From: Acidimicrobiia bacterium
Lineage (GTDB): Bacteria; Actinomycetota; Acidimicrobiia; Spongiisociales; JAENVV01
Reading direction: 5' to 3'
DNA: 34,439 nt
Assembly (NCBI GenBank): GCA_016650365.1
Contig: JAENVV010000005.1
Coordinates: 1 to 34,439, forward strand
The translations under genes and the position numbers were made by a program. The notes below the pieces were generated by a model. It made no database searches. It was given only the letters and a program-made list of their open reading frames with translations, and was not told the DNA's origin. Positions 15,668 through 23,414 of the stretch are shown in pieces (within the stretch, counting starts at the first letter, position 1; each line of letters starts with the position of its first letter).

Positions 15668-16852
15668 TTATATCCACACCTGAACAACGGCGTTGTCTCC
15701 AGCTGGTTGGTCGGTCTCCGAGTGCTCGCTATCCCCACCCGAGACGGCGTTCGTAACCAGGGCAACGAAGAGCAACACAACACCGATCCCGACCGCCGCC
15801 ACCGCAAACTCTCCCGCGCTGATGGTGCCATTGGGTTTCGAAGCCGCCAGGCCGGCGAACGTGAGGACACCTCCGGCTGCCACGATGGCGATGAGCGGCG
15901 CAGACGCATGGAACGTAAGAAGTAACCACGCGAACGGCAGAACAAACGAGGCGATCGCCAGAATCACCAATACCGGCATAAGGTACGAGGTGGCCAGCCG
16001 GTGTTTGATGACATCTGATTCGGCTTCCTCATCCTCGGTCAGTCCAGCTGGCGACGCCATCATTTGCACAGCGGCCGCCACGGCGACTCCGACAATGATC
16101 ATGATCACCACCAGGAGCAGTGAAGAGGCCACCGGCGACATCGCAACCATTACCGGATCTTCGGGGAGAACCGGCTCGATCGTAGATCCGGCCCCAATCA
16201 GCACGCCGGAGCCCACCAGCCCGGCGACCGCTCCCACGGCAGCTCCGACCACCGTCAGGCTCCCGCGCCGCGACCGGATGGAAAAGTCTCTGTCGAACCA
16301 AGCCGGAATAGCCGAAGCGGCTCCGGCGAGCAGCCCTCCAAACAGCGTGGTCAAGATCGTGACGTAGAGAACGACGTCGGCAGGGGCAGCCAGACTGCTG
16401 GCCCTGAGCGCCTCGCCGTCGAAGGCGGGAGCGATTCTGGTCAGAGCAAACCGGGTACTGACGACGGCCGCAAAGATTCCGAACATGAGCCCTGCCATGG
16501 CTCCGAGCTTGGCCCCGAACGCCAGACGGTCACGAATCGGCGGGGCTACGATCGGCTCTTCTGGTTCCTCCAGAACCGCTACTGCCATCGGGGCGGCAGT
16601 TTGAGCAACCGCGCGTTCCGGGGCCTCGGCGATCGGGACGGCAGCCGGAGCTTCCGCCACCACTTCTGCAGGTGCACTTGTCGCGGCGGCGGCAGCAGGG
16701 GTCGCCGGACTCACCGACCCACCCCCGGACCAGGCAGACAAGACATCGTCCACGCTACTGCCTGAGGCTTCGGCACGAGCCCGCGCCGACCGCATCACCA
16801 ACTCTTCGGGTACCTTCATCGACTGGGCGATGGATTGAGAAACGTCGCTCAT
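15668..16852 (-). CDS. Multi-spanning membrane protein with Ala/Pro-rich N-terminal linker
   Basis: I do not recognise a named family for this protein of about 394 residues. The N-terminus (about 1-45) is a small helical segment ending in S-V-D-D-V-L-S-A-W, followed by an Ala/Pro/Glu-rich linker to about residue 105. Roughly seven hydrophobic segments then follow, many Gly/Ala-rich, and a short acidic tail. The frame extends to TTG 16873, but ATG 16852 (M-S-D-V-S-Q) is the more natural start; neither has a strong ribosome site. It ends a run of minus-strand genes and is convergent with ctaG. A membrane or respiratory role is a guess from position. Confidence 0.75.
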   Translation of the reverse strand: MSDVSQSIAQSMKVPEELVMRSARARAEASGSSVDDVLSAWSGGGSVSPATPAAAAATSAPAEVVAEAPAAVPIAEAPERAVAQTAAPMAVAVLEEPEEPIVAPPIRDRLAFGAKLGAMAGLMFGIFAAVVSTRFALTRIAPAFDGEALRASSLAAPADVVLYVTILTTLFGGLLAGAASAIPAWFDRDFSIRSRRGSLTVVGAAVGAVAGLVGSGVLIGAGSTIEPVLPEDPVMVAMSPVASSLLLVVIMIIVGVAVAAAVQMMASPAGLTEDEEAESDVIKHRLATSYLMPVLVILAIASFVLPFAWLLLTFHASAPLIAIVAAGGVLTFAGLAASKPNGTISAGEFAVAAVGIGVVLLFVALVTNAVSGGDSEHSETDQPAGDNAVVQVWI

Positions 16853-16899
16853 AGCCGCCATAGTAGATGGCAAAACGGCCGAGGGCGAAGCAAGCGCCT

Positions 16900-17088
16900 C
16901 TAGTTGGAAAAACCGTCCTGATCTTGTTGCTGGGCGAGACCGTTCTCGTCTTTGGCAGCCTCGACTTCTGACGCTTCGGCGCGGGTACGCACCGATCGTT
17001 CGCTCCGGCGTAACAGCAACAATCCGAGGATGATGACCCCAACCATGACGGCAATATCGTCTACGCCAGTTCCATGTCCAAGATACAT
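16900..17088 (-). CDS. Small single-span membrane protein
   Basis: This 62-residue protein has one strong hydrophobic helix (V-M-V-G-V-I-I-L-G-L-L-L-L) at about residues 14-26, then a basic R-R stop-transfer and a charged, Gln/Asp-rich tail. No known family is recognised. It lies between two larger membrane protein genes on the same strand, 77 bp after the 17166-18518 gene and 47 bp before the next, so co-transcription is likely. The ATG at 17088 has only a weak ribosome site. Confidence 0.5.
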   Translation of the reverse strand: MYLGHGTGVDDIAVMVGVIILGLLLLRRSERSVRTRAEASEVEAAKDENGLAQQQDQDGFSN

Positions 17089-17165
17089 CGGGTCACCGCC
17101 ACCGGTCGTCGGATCTGCATGCTAGGCCGTTCGGCTTGTTCCATCTAGGCGGAATACTCGAAGGT

Positions 17166-18518
17166 CTAGCCCTCGGCGAGAATGAACAGGCCGAGAAGGG
17201 TGAGCAGCACCATCAAGCCAAGCATGGCCCATTGGGAACGAACGGCTTTGGCGCCACCAAACTCTGCGAGAGCTCGATCGTGGGCCAGTACGACCCCCGC
17301 CACGTGCCCGGCCACGATTGCTCCGAGTTGCACCCACCAGATTCCATCGGTCGGGAACCAGTAGACGATCTTCCATTGGGCAGTTCCGAACAGGTTCCAA
17401 CCCAGGTCGAACGGGTCACTCACCGTTGACAGAAGTTTCTGGCCTTCAAAGAGGACGAGGGTGAAGTAGTGGGCAAACGCATAGGCGAGACCGATCGGAA
17501 CCAGAGTGTGAGCGAATGAATCGGCTACCTCCCGGGCCGAGCGATCCGTCCCCCCGAGCTTGACCGCCCCCCAGGAAGCCCCGTAATACGCCAAACCGAG
17601 CCCGACCACGATGGCAACCATCGCCAGCGTTTTGAACCAGACGTACGACTCGACCTCTCCGAACCAGCCAAGCCAACGTTGGGTACCCGACAGGCCGTCG
17701 AATGTGACCGTTCCGATCATGACCAACACAAACGGGGTCAGGCCGGCCCAGCGCGGAAGCACCGGCAACGCCCTGAACCATCCTCGCCACACCCATCCGA
17801 TGCCGTCGGCGGCCCGGCCGATTGGGGCGATGGCCGAAATCAACCGGTTGTAGGTGCTGAATCCATCAGCCGCCAGCATCGCGTTATCGCCGCCGAATCG
17901 AACCGTCCAGACCACCAGCCAGCCCGTATAGGCAATGGCGTAGAGCGACAGCGTGCGCGGTTCGGCGCCGGTCACCGATGCCAGCTCAAACCAGGTGAAT
18001 GTGAAGAAGGCGGCCACGGCCGGCCAGATACCGACTCTGGGAGGAACCGGACGTGCAGGGAATCCGAGAAATCGGGTAAAAATCCGCCAGGGATTGGTCT
18101 GAGAGTAGATGTTTCCCAGGACCGCTCCACCAAAAGGAATGATCAAGAAGAGAAAAATGTAGACAACGTAGGGCGACAGTGAGAACGAGGCCCGCGGTTG
18201 GCCGATAAAGCCACCGGCAATGACAGTGCCAAGAAAGACGAAGCCAAGAACCTGGCCGACGGCTACCAGCCATTTGAACCAGGTCGCCTTGATCCTGCGC
18301 TGTCGAGGACCGTCCTGGAGTCGGGCGGTCGGCCACAGGGAACCGAGCAGCACGAACGACAAAACAATGACCGCTACGGCCACCGTACTCGAGGTTGAAA
18401 GGGGAATCGGCAAGTCCTGGCGCCCACCCACTCCGTGAGCCAACGCCACGGCCGGATTGCCAACCACTCCATAGACCACGACCGCCAACCCGGTCCCCAA
18501 GCGGCTCCACTGTTTCAT
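17166..18518 (-). CDS. Polytopic membrane protein, actinobacterial family annotated as fenitrothion hydrolase-like
   Basis: This 450-residue integral membrane protein has about ten hydrophobic segments. After an N-terminal signal-like helix comes A-H-G-V-G-G-R-Q-D-L-P-I-P, a motif I associate with an actinobacterial family sometimes labelled fenitrothion hydrolase from distant similarity; that label probably does not describe its real role. Conserved-looking His and Trp residues (for example A-F-A-H-Y-F and A-G-H-V-A-G) sit within membrane segments, which could suit metal or heme handling, but this is speculation. Its ATG overlaps the stop of the upstream lipoprotein gene (ATGA), so the two are translationally coupled and likely act together at the cell surface. 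Confidence 0.75.
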   Translation of the reverse strand: MKQWSRLGTGLAVVVYGVVGNPAVALAHGVGGRQDLPIPLSTSSTVAVAVIVLSFVLLGSLWPTARLQDGPRQRRIKATWFKWLVAVGQVLGFVFLGTVIAGGFIGQPRASFSLSPYVVYIFLFLIIPFGGAVLGNIYSQTNPWRIFTRFLGFPARPVPPRVGIWPAVAAFFTFTWFELASVTGAEPRTLSLYAIAYTGWLVVWTVRFGGDNAMLAADGFSTYNRLISAIAPIGRAADGIGWVWRGWFRALPVLPRWAGLTPFVLVMIGTVTFDGLSGTQRWLGWFGEVESYVWFKTLAMVAIVVGLGLAYYGASWGAVKLGGTDRSAREVADSFAHTLVPIGLAYAFAHYFTLVLFEGQKLLSTVSDPFDLGWNLFGTAQWKIVYWFPTDGIWWVQLGAIVAGHVAGVVLAHDRALAEFGGAKAVRSQWAMLGLMVLLTLLGLFILAEG

Positions 18519-18988
18519 TGATTTACGACGAGTTCGAGAACCTGCAACCGAAGGCCCTCGAGTTCGACCTCGAAAATCCCCGGAATCTCAGCCACAAGAG
18601 CCAGTTCGGCATCCTGACCGGCTGCGACATCGACGGTGAGGTCGTATCCGTGCAGATGCAGTTCGTCGGCGGTGTCCGACCGGATGACAATTTTGACGTT
18701 ATCACCGAGTTTCACCTCAGCCCGGCGCTCAGATGTGAGCTGCCCTCCTGCCACGGTCACGAGGATCTCGACAGAATCGTCGACCAGGGTCGTGGGGGTC
18801 ACCGAAGTTGTGGTCGGCGTGGTCAACGTCGTTGATGACGGGTTGGAAGTGGTCGTCCCAGCGCCAGAGGTCGAGGGGGTACTCGCTCGGGTCGAGGGTG
18901 GAGACGTGGTGATCGTGGAACCAGACCCACCGGTAGAACACCCACCTACGGCCAACGACATCGCAACAAGCCCAATCAACAAACGCAT
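18515..18988 (-). CDS. Lipoprotein with a beta-rich, cupredoxin-like C-terminal domain
   Basis: This 157-residue protein has a lipoprotein signal with the lipobox A-V-G-G-C17, then a Thr/Ser-rich linker (about 18-68) and a compact domain of about 85 residues. The domain has the strand pattern of cupredoxin-like proteins: V-K-L-G-D-N-V-K-I-V-I-R, then D-E-L-H-L-H-G-Y-D-L, then I-P-G-I-F-E-V-E-L. The His-x-His lies where such domains often place a metal ligand, but the usual Cys and Met ligands are absent, so copper binding is uncertain. It is coupled by a 4-base overlap to the membrane protein gene downstream and starts 9 bp after the DUF1023 gene ends. Confidence 0.8.
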   Translation of the reverse strand: MRLLIGLVAMSLAVGGCSTGGSGSTITTSPPSTRASTPSTSGAGTTTSNPSSTTLTTPTTTSVTPTTLVDDSVEILVTVAGGQLTSERRAEVKLGDNVKIVIRSDTADELHLHGYDLTVDVAAGQDAELALVAEIPGIFEVELEGLRLQVLELVVNQ

Positions 18989-18997
18989 CCGACGATG

Positions 18998-20395
18998 CTA
19001 GAACAACTCAGCAACCGGTCGGTCGCATCGGTCTTCGATCCGCGTTCCCACCATGATCCTGACGATGGTTTCGGCCGACTGGCCCGACGTATACGTCGTA
19101 TGGGCATCAATGACGCCGACGTCCTCCACCTCAAAGACGGTGGCCGACCAGTCACAGTCGCCAGGGTCATATCCGTGTCCGAGGCCCGACCAGTCATCCC
19201 GCCAACCATCGGTAAGGTCTCCGAGTGCGACGACCGGGTCGTGCGGCGCCTCCCCTACGAAAACACCGGCCGTGCCGGGCAGGTTGAGCGCCCCGACGTC
19301 GGCCGCTACCAGATTGGGACTACCGATGATGATGAGTCGGTCGGCATGCAAGTGATCGTAGGCGGCCGCCCATCCTGCCACGACGGATCCATAGGAATGC
19401 GCCACGACTGAAAGCGGAATATCGGGACGCTGCGCGGCCAGCCCATCGACAAAATCGGCCAGGCCCGGCGCACCGGCGACCGCCTTGTCGGTCGTGGCCG
19501 CTTCCAGGTTGAAGCCAATCCCGGCTGGAGCGTCGTAGCCAAGCCAGGCGACGACGGCAATTTCTTCATTCATCGTTTCGGCGGTGGCAACCAGAGAGCG
19601 GGCTTGCGACGCCACCATTTCAAAGGAATCGAGTTCACTGCTTATCCCTGGAACGAACACCGCGACCGCTTTGGCAGAAGCTAGGTCACCGACGACTTCA
19701 ATAAGCTGCCCATCGTCGGCTGGATCGAACCAGACGAATACGCGGTCGGAGGAAATCCAGTCGTCGAGGAGGGCTAGGCGCGTTTGCATCGCTTCGCGTT
19801 CATGACGATCGGACGGCTCATCGAGTCGAATCGGACGAAGAGCCAGTGATGAGCGCAAACGCTCAGCTTCGGTAACCATCAGGCGCCTCGTGGCAAGTTC
19901 CCGCCATACCAGTGGCATCCCATCCGTGGCCGCCACGACCGCCGGGGTTCTTGACGCCAGGCGCCGCCCAACCTCAATGGGGAGACCAGCCATCAAAGCT
20001 GCCACCTGTGACGGCGTCAACCCCTCCAGCGCGGCTACGAGGGCCGTCTCGCTGGCAACCGCCCTCTGCAACATGGCGTCGAGTTGGGGGTCATTGTCCG
20101 ACCCGTCGAAGGTTTGAATGTCCCACCAGAGCGTTGATAGTGCCCAGCGTTGCCGCCACGCTTCATCCCATCGGCCGCTCCCAACATCAGCTAGAAAGAG
20201 CGCTCTGCGCAAAAGATCCCCGGACCGCGACTCGCACTCGATGACTACCGCGCCGAGTGCCGCAGCCGCACTCGATTGTCTCCCGGCCATCGCCAACACC
20301 GCTTCCGTCGCTTGGCGAGTTGCGTCGAGCTCGGCTGAAACGGCATTGAGCCATCCAGCCAGGGCAAACAACTCATCGTGGTCGAACCTGTACAC
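18998..20395 (-). CDS. DUF1023-type alpha/beta hydrolase
   Basis: This is a protein of about 465 residues. Its N-terminal helical half (1-220) resembles WXG-like/ESX helper regions, and its C-terminal half is an alpha/beta hydrolase of the DUF1023 family, widespread in actinobacteria. The hydrolase part shows V-F-V-P-G-I-S-S, then V-A-W-L-G-Y-D-A-P, the nucleophile elbow A-H-S-Y-G-S (Ser334) and a late D-A-H-T-T-Y with the probable catalytic His. The substrate is unknown. The frame stays open to 20680, but the extra N-terminus is Arg/Ser-rich and overlaps the divergent gene. GTG 20395 starts exactly at V-Y-R-F-D-H-D-E-L and leaves a 110-bp divergent gap, so I choose it. Confidence 0.85.
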   Translation of the reverse strand: MYRFDHDELFALAGWLNAVSAELDATRQATEAVLAMAGRQSSAAAALGAVVIECESRSGDLLRRALFLADVGSGRWDEAWRQRWALSTLWWDIQTFDGSDNDPQLDAMLQRAVASETALVAALEGLTPSQVAALMAGLPIEVGRRLASRTPAVVAATDGMPLVWRELATRRLMVTEAERLRSSLALRPIRLDEPSDRHEREAMQTRLALLDDWISSDRVFVWFDPADDGQLIEVVGDLASAKAVAVFVPGISSELDSFEMVASQARSLVATAETMNEEIAVVAWLGYDAPAGIGFNLEAATTDKAVAGAPGLADFVDGLAAQRPDIPLSVVAHSYGSVVAGWAAAYDHLHADRLIIIGSPNLVAADVGALNLPGTAGVFVGEAPHDPVVALGDLTDGWRDDWSGLGHGYDPGDCDWSATVFEVEDVGVIDAHTTYTSGQSAETIVRIMVGTRIEDRCDRPVAELF

Positions 20396-20505
20396 GGATC
20401 CCGCTTTCGCCTGTCGTTCTGTCGTAACGCAACTTAAACCATCAACCGTGGGACCGGAAGGGTGACCGCGGGAAGTTAAGCGCTGCCTGATAGGTTTGTA
20501 TATCC

Positions 20506-21015
20506 ATGACTCAGCTTGATGACTTCCGCTCAGCCAAAAACGAGTTCTTTGCGAGCCCGAACTCACCGATCGAGGACTTTGAGGGTTTCCAGGGCCTCGC
20601 CTACTACCCGGAGTCTGACCGGCTCCGCTTCGTACTCGACCTGGAACCGTCTGACGGTGGTGAGGTGACGATCGGCACAAGCGACGGGCACAACAGGACC
20701 TATCAAAGAGCCGGAGTGGTGAGGTTCCTTGTGGATGGATCGGAATCCCAACTCACCCTCTTGAACCACATTGGCGACGACGGCTACTTCCTCCCGTTCC
20801 GGGACGGCACCTCGGGCAAGACCACCTACGGGGCTGGACGGTATCTCGACATCGAGTCAGCCGAAAACGGCCAGGTCTCGGTGGACTTCAACCTCGCTTA
20901 CAACCCGTATTGCGCGTACTCGGACGCCTATTCCTGTCCACTCCCACCGACCGAAAACTGGCTGACCGTACCAATCGAGGCGGGTGAACGTTCCTACGGG
21001 TCAGTCGCCGGCTAA
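20506..21015 (+). CDS. DUF1684 domain-containing protein
   Basis: This 169-residue protein matches the DUF1684 family, whose function is not established. The hallmarks are F-L-P-F-R-D-G-T-S-G-K-T-T-Y-G near residue 105, G-R-Y-L-D-I, and the Cys-containing core F-N-L-A-Y-N-P-Y-C-A-Y-S followed by C-P-L-P-P-T-E-N-W. No signal peptide or membrane helix is present. It is divergent from the DUF1023 gene and its last 15 bp overlap the 3' end of the alpha/beta hydrolase on the other strand. Confidence 0.92.
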   Translation: MTQLDDFRSAKNEFFASPNSPIEDFEGFQGLAYYPESDRLRFVLDLEPSDGGEVTIGTSDGHNRTYQRAGVVRFLVDGSESQLTLLNHIGDDGYFLPFRDGTSGKTTYGAGRYLDIESAENGQVSVDFNLAYNPYCAYSDAYSCPLPPTENWLTVPIEAGERSYGSVAG

Positions 21016-21915
21016 CCAGTTCGAAATTGCTGCGACCATCTCGGCGTGGTGGGTGAGAGGCGCCTCATGACGAGCCCCAACCAATTCGACGACGACCGCC
21101 CCGGCTAGTCGCTTGCCAAGGTCATCTTGCGCGGCGGCCGGCACCAGTTGGTCTGCGGTGTTCACGATCACCAATGCCGGGACGGTGATGGATGACACCC
21201 AATAGCGTGAATCGAAGCCCGAAGCCGCGAAACCGGCAGCCCAATACGATTCCGGGTCCCGGCCAATGGACTGCAACCAGAAATGTTGCGCTTCGTTCGC
21301 CGAGATCGCACCGACTCGCTCGAGGTACTTAGTGCGAACGAACGACACCTCGGACCGGGTGAAGCGTTCGATGCCTCGAGCAAGGTAGAAGGCGATCGAG
21401 GCGAGCATGGCTCCCGCCGTCCCCCCTATCGAGACGTGGGCGGCCGTTCCTCCCAACCCGATCTTGCCGACGAGATCAGGCCTGCGGTGAGCAAGTTCCT
21501 GAACGATCATGCCACCCATCGAGTACCCGAAGACCGCACACCCGGTTAGATCAAGGGCGTCGAGGACGCCGGCCAGATCGTCGGCCGCATCGGCGATTTC
21601 ATAACGACTCCGGACCGCATCCGACTTGCCGGCGTCGCGGTTGTCGACTGCGATGACCCGGAACTCCTCGGCCAGAGCCGGCATGATCCTGGCATAAATG
21701 ACGTTCGAGGGATCCCCCCACCCATGCACGAGCACGATCGGTAACCCGTCAACCGGGCCGGCCTCCCGGATGAACACTTCTCGCCCGTTGACAAAGACCG
21801 TCCGGCCGGGTATCTCCATGGGATGAGTCTGATTTGGCGCAAATGACGGTCGAATCTCCGGCCCGAACAGGCGCCACAGAATCAAGGCGATAAAAATCTT
21901 CTTGAGCAGATTCAC
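21001..21915 (-). CDS. Membrane-anchored alpha/beta hydrolase
   Basis: This protein of about 304 residues starts with a short hydrophobic helix ([10 protein letters not shown]), so it is likely membrane-anchored. The alpha/beta hydrolase core has the oxyanion segment L-V-H-G-W-G-D, the nucleophile G-Y-S-M-G-G, an acid in N-T-A-D-Q-L-V-P and a late G-A-R-H-E-A with the catalytic His. The substrate is unknown. I choose GTG 21915, which overlaps the ferredoxin stop by 4 bases (GTGA); the frame extends to 22020 but that part lies inside the ferredoxin gene. It is the last gene of the selD operon. Confidence 0.88.
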   Translation of the reverse strand: MNLLKKIFIALILWRLFGPEIRPSFAPNQTHPMEIPGRTVFVNGREVFIREAGPVDGLPIVLVHGWGDPSNVIYARIMPALAEEFRVIAVDNRDAGKSDAVRSRYEIADAADDLAGVLDALDLTGCAVFGYSMGGMIVQELAHRRPDLVGKIGLGGTAAHVSIGGTAGAMLASIAFYLARGIERFTRSEVSFVRTKYLERVGAISANEAQHFWLQSIGRDPESYWAAGFAASGFDSRYWVSSITVPALVIVNTADQLVPAAAQDDLGKRLAGAVVVELVGARHEAPLTHHAEMVAAISNWLAGD

Positions 21916-22331
21916 GTCAGGTCGTCCCTGGCGAAGATGAACTCGTCCACCGGGCTGCCACCGATCAAATGCTCGTCGATGATCCGATCCAGGACCTCGA
22001 CAGTCACCGAGTGGTACCACACGCCTTCCGGGTAGACGACGGCGATCGGTCCCATTTCACAGATTCTGAGACAATCGACCTTGTTGCGCAGGATGGACCC
22101 GTCGCCCGGCGTGGGTGGGGTGGGCGGCATTGAAAGCTGGGCTTGCCAGACCGGTGGGGCGCTCGTTGCACCGGTTTGTTTGAGCCGCGTCTTGAGGTGC
22201 CGCCAGACTTCGTTCGTCTGCTCGACCGGGGCACACTTGGCCGTCGACTGATCGGCGCACAGGAAAATATGGCGCTGAATCTGGCCGATCGACAGCGCCT
22301 GAGCAATCGACTCAATACGGTACGTAGACAT
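21912..22331 (-). CDS. Thioredoxin-fold [2Fe-2S] ferredoxin
   Basis: This 139-residue protein looks like the thioredoxin-fold (Aquifex-type) 2Fe-2S ferredoxin family. Four cysteines are placed as expected for a cluster: C25 in F-L-C-A-D-Q, C33, then C87 and C91 in V-D-C-L-R-I-C. The segment [13 protein letters not shown] follows, a signature of the group. A Pro/Thr-rich insertion lies at about 55-80. It would carry single electrons, but its partner is unknown. It sits 18 bp after selD and is coupled by a 4-base overlap to the hydrolase gene, so it belongs to the same operon. Confidence 0.88.
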   Translation of the reverse strand: MSTYRIESIAQALSIGQIQRHIFLCADQSTAKCAPVEQTNEVWRHLKTRLKQTGATSAPPVWQAQLSMPPTPPTPGDGSILRNKVDCLRICEMGPIAVVYPEGVWYHSVTVEVLDRIIDEHLIGGSPVDEFIFARDDLT

Positions 22332-22349
22332 GGCGCGAGTCTAGGAGTG

Positions 22350-23393
22350 TCACCGAACGAGTCGGATGGTGCCTTCTGCCCCACTGTGAATCTCACCGAT
22401 GACCGCACTCTCAAAGCACTCGTGTTCTTCAAGCCGATCGAGTAGGTCCTGAGCTTCGGCTGGCGGGACGCAGATCAACAAGCCCCCGCTGGTCTGAGCG
22501 TCCGCGAAAAGCTGAAGCCAGGCTGGTTCGACGTCCGATGTCACATGCGGGGACACCTCTTCAAGGTTCCGCTGACTGCCTCCGGGAAAGAAGCCGGCCT
22601 CGAGCAGCGCCTCGACACCGTCCATCAACGGGACCTGATCGACCTCGATGAGCGCACTTACGCCAGCCGACGTGAGCAACTCGCGCAGGTGGCCGAGTAA
22701 ACCATATCCCGTCACGTCCGTACAGGCGTGGGCATTGACCGCCGCCATGGCCAGCGAAGCCCCAGCGTTCAATTCAGCCATCGTCTCGATGCAATAGCGG
22801 GCGAGTTCCTCGTCCACCTTTCCGGCTTTGAGAGCCGTGGTGATAATGCCCGTCCCGAGCGGCTTGGTCAGAACCAGTTGATCGGCCGGCCGGGCTCCGG
22901 CGTTGGTTTGGAGTCGACCCGGCTCGACGATGCCGGTTACGGCAAATCCGTATTTCGGTTCGGGATCATCAATCGAATGGCCGCCAACGACCGTGCAGCC
23001 AGCTTCTTCCATGACGGAAAGGCCGCCTTCGATAACTCGCTCAAGCACGTCAAAGCCAATGACCCCCCGGGGCCACCCGACCAGTTGGAGGGCCGTGAGG
23101 GGGTCACCACCCATCGCGTAGACGTCGGACAGGGCGTTGGCCGCGGCGATTCGCCCCCAGTCGAACGGGTCGTCAACGATCGGTGTGAAGAAGTCGACGG
23201 TTTGAACGAGCGCGTCTCCGCCGGGCGCCATGAAGACACCCGCATCGTCGGCATATTCGATTCCGACGATCAGATCGGGATGCTGTGTGGCAGGGGAATT
23301 GTGCAAGGGGCGCAGAACCTGCGCCAACTCAGCTGCGCTGAGTTTGCACGCTCAGCCGGCGCCATGTGAAAAGGCAGTAAGCCGCTCAGACAT
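22350..23393 (-). CDS. selD: Selenide, water dikinase with selenocysteine at UGA (codon 14)
   Basis: SelD makes selenophosphate from selenide and ATP, the selenium donor for selenocysteine and selenouridine synthesis. The body carries the family core A-D-D-A-G-V, T-V-D-F-F-T-P, A-N-A-L-S-D-V-Y-A-M-G-G, V-V-G-G-H-S-I and T-D-V-T-G-Y-G-L-L-G-H. A naive frame starts at TTG 23327 and lacks the N-terminal catalytic segment. Reading upstream in the same frame gives M-S-E-R-L-T-A-F-S-H-G-A-G, then TGA (23352-23354), then A-C-K-L-S: exactly the G-(C/U)-x-C-K site, with UGA at the position that is Sec in many SelD proteins. ATG 23393 has AAAGGGGA upstream. A perfect hairpin follows the UGA. The full length is 347 residues. 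It lies 21 bp after the DivIVA-repeat gene. Confidence 0.93.
23326..23354 (-). promoter_or_regulatory. Candidate bacterial SECIS hairpin in selD
   Basis: The in-frame UGA (23352-23354) is followed, 7 bases later on the minus strand, by AACTCAGC (23337-23344), a GCA loop (23334-23336) and GCTGAGTT (23326-23333), an 8-bp perfect stem. Bacterial SECIS elements are hairpins inside the coding region shortly after the UGA, with a guanosine early in the apical loop; here the loop begins with G at the 16th base after the UGA. SelB binding is inferred, not shown. Confidence 0.75.
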
Positions 23394-23414
23394 GAATCCC
23401 CTTTCCGGGACGGA

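Noticed and set aside
18998-20680. DUF1023 protein extended to 20680 (560 residues)
   Set aside because: The extra N-terminal part is Arg/Ser/Pro-rich, runs antisense through the start of the DUF1684 gene and leaves no promoter space.
21916-22020. Longer N-terminus for the alpha/beta hydrolase
   Set aside because: It would lie within the ferredoxin coding region. GTG 21915, overlapping the ferredoxin stop by 4 bases, gives a sensible membrane anchor.
22350-23327. selD starting at TTG 23327
   Set aside because: This start removes the catalytic G-(C/U)-x-C-K segment. The in-frame extension through the UGA to ATG 23393 restores it and has a strong ribosome site.
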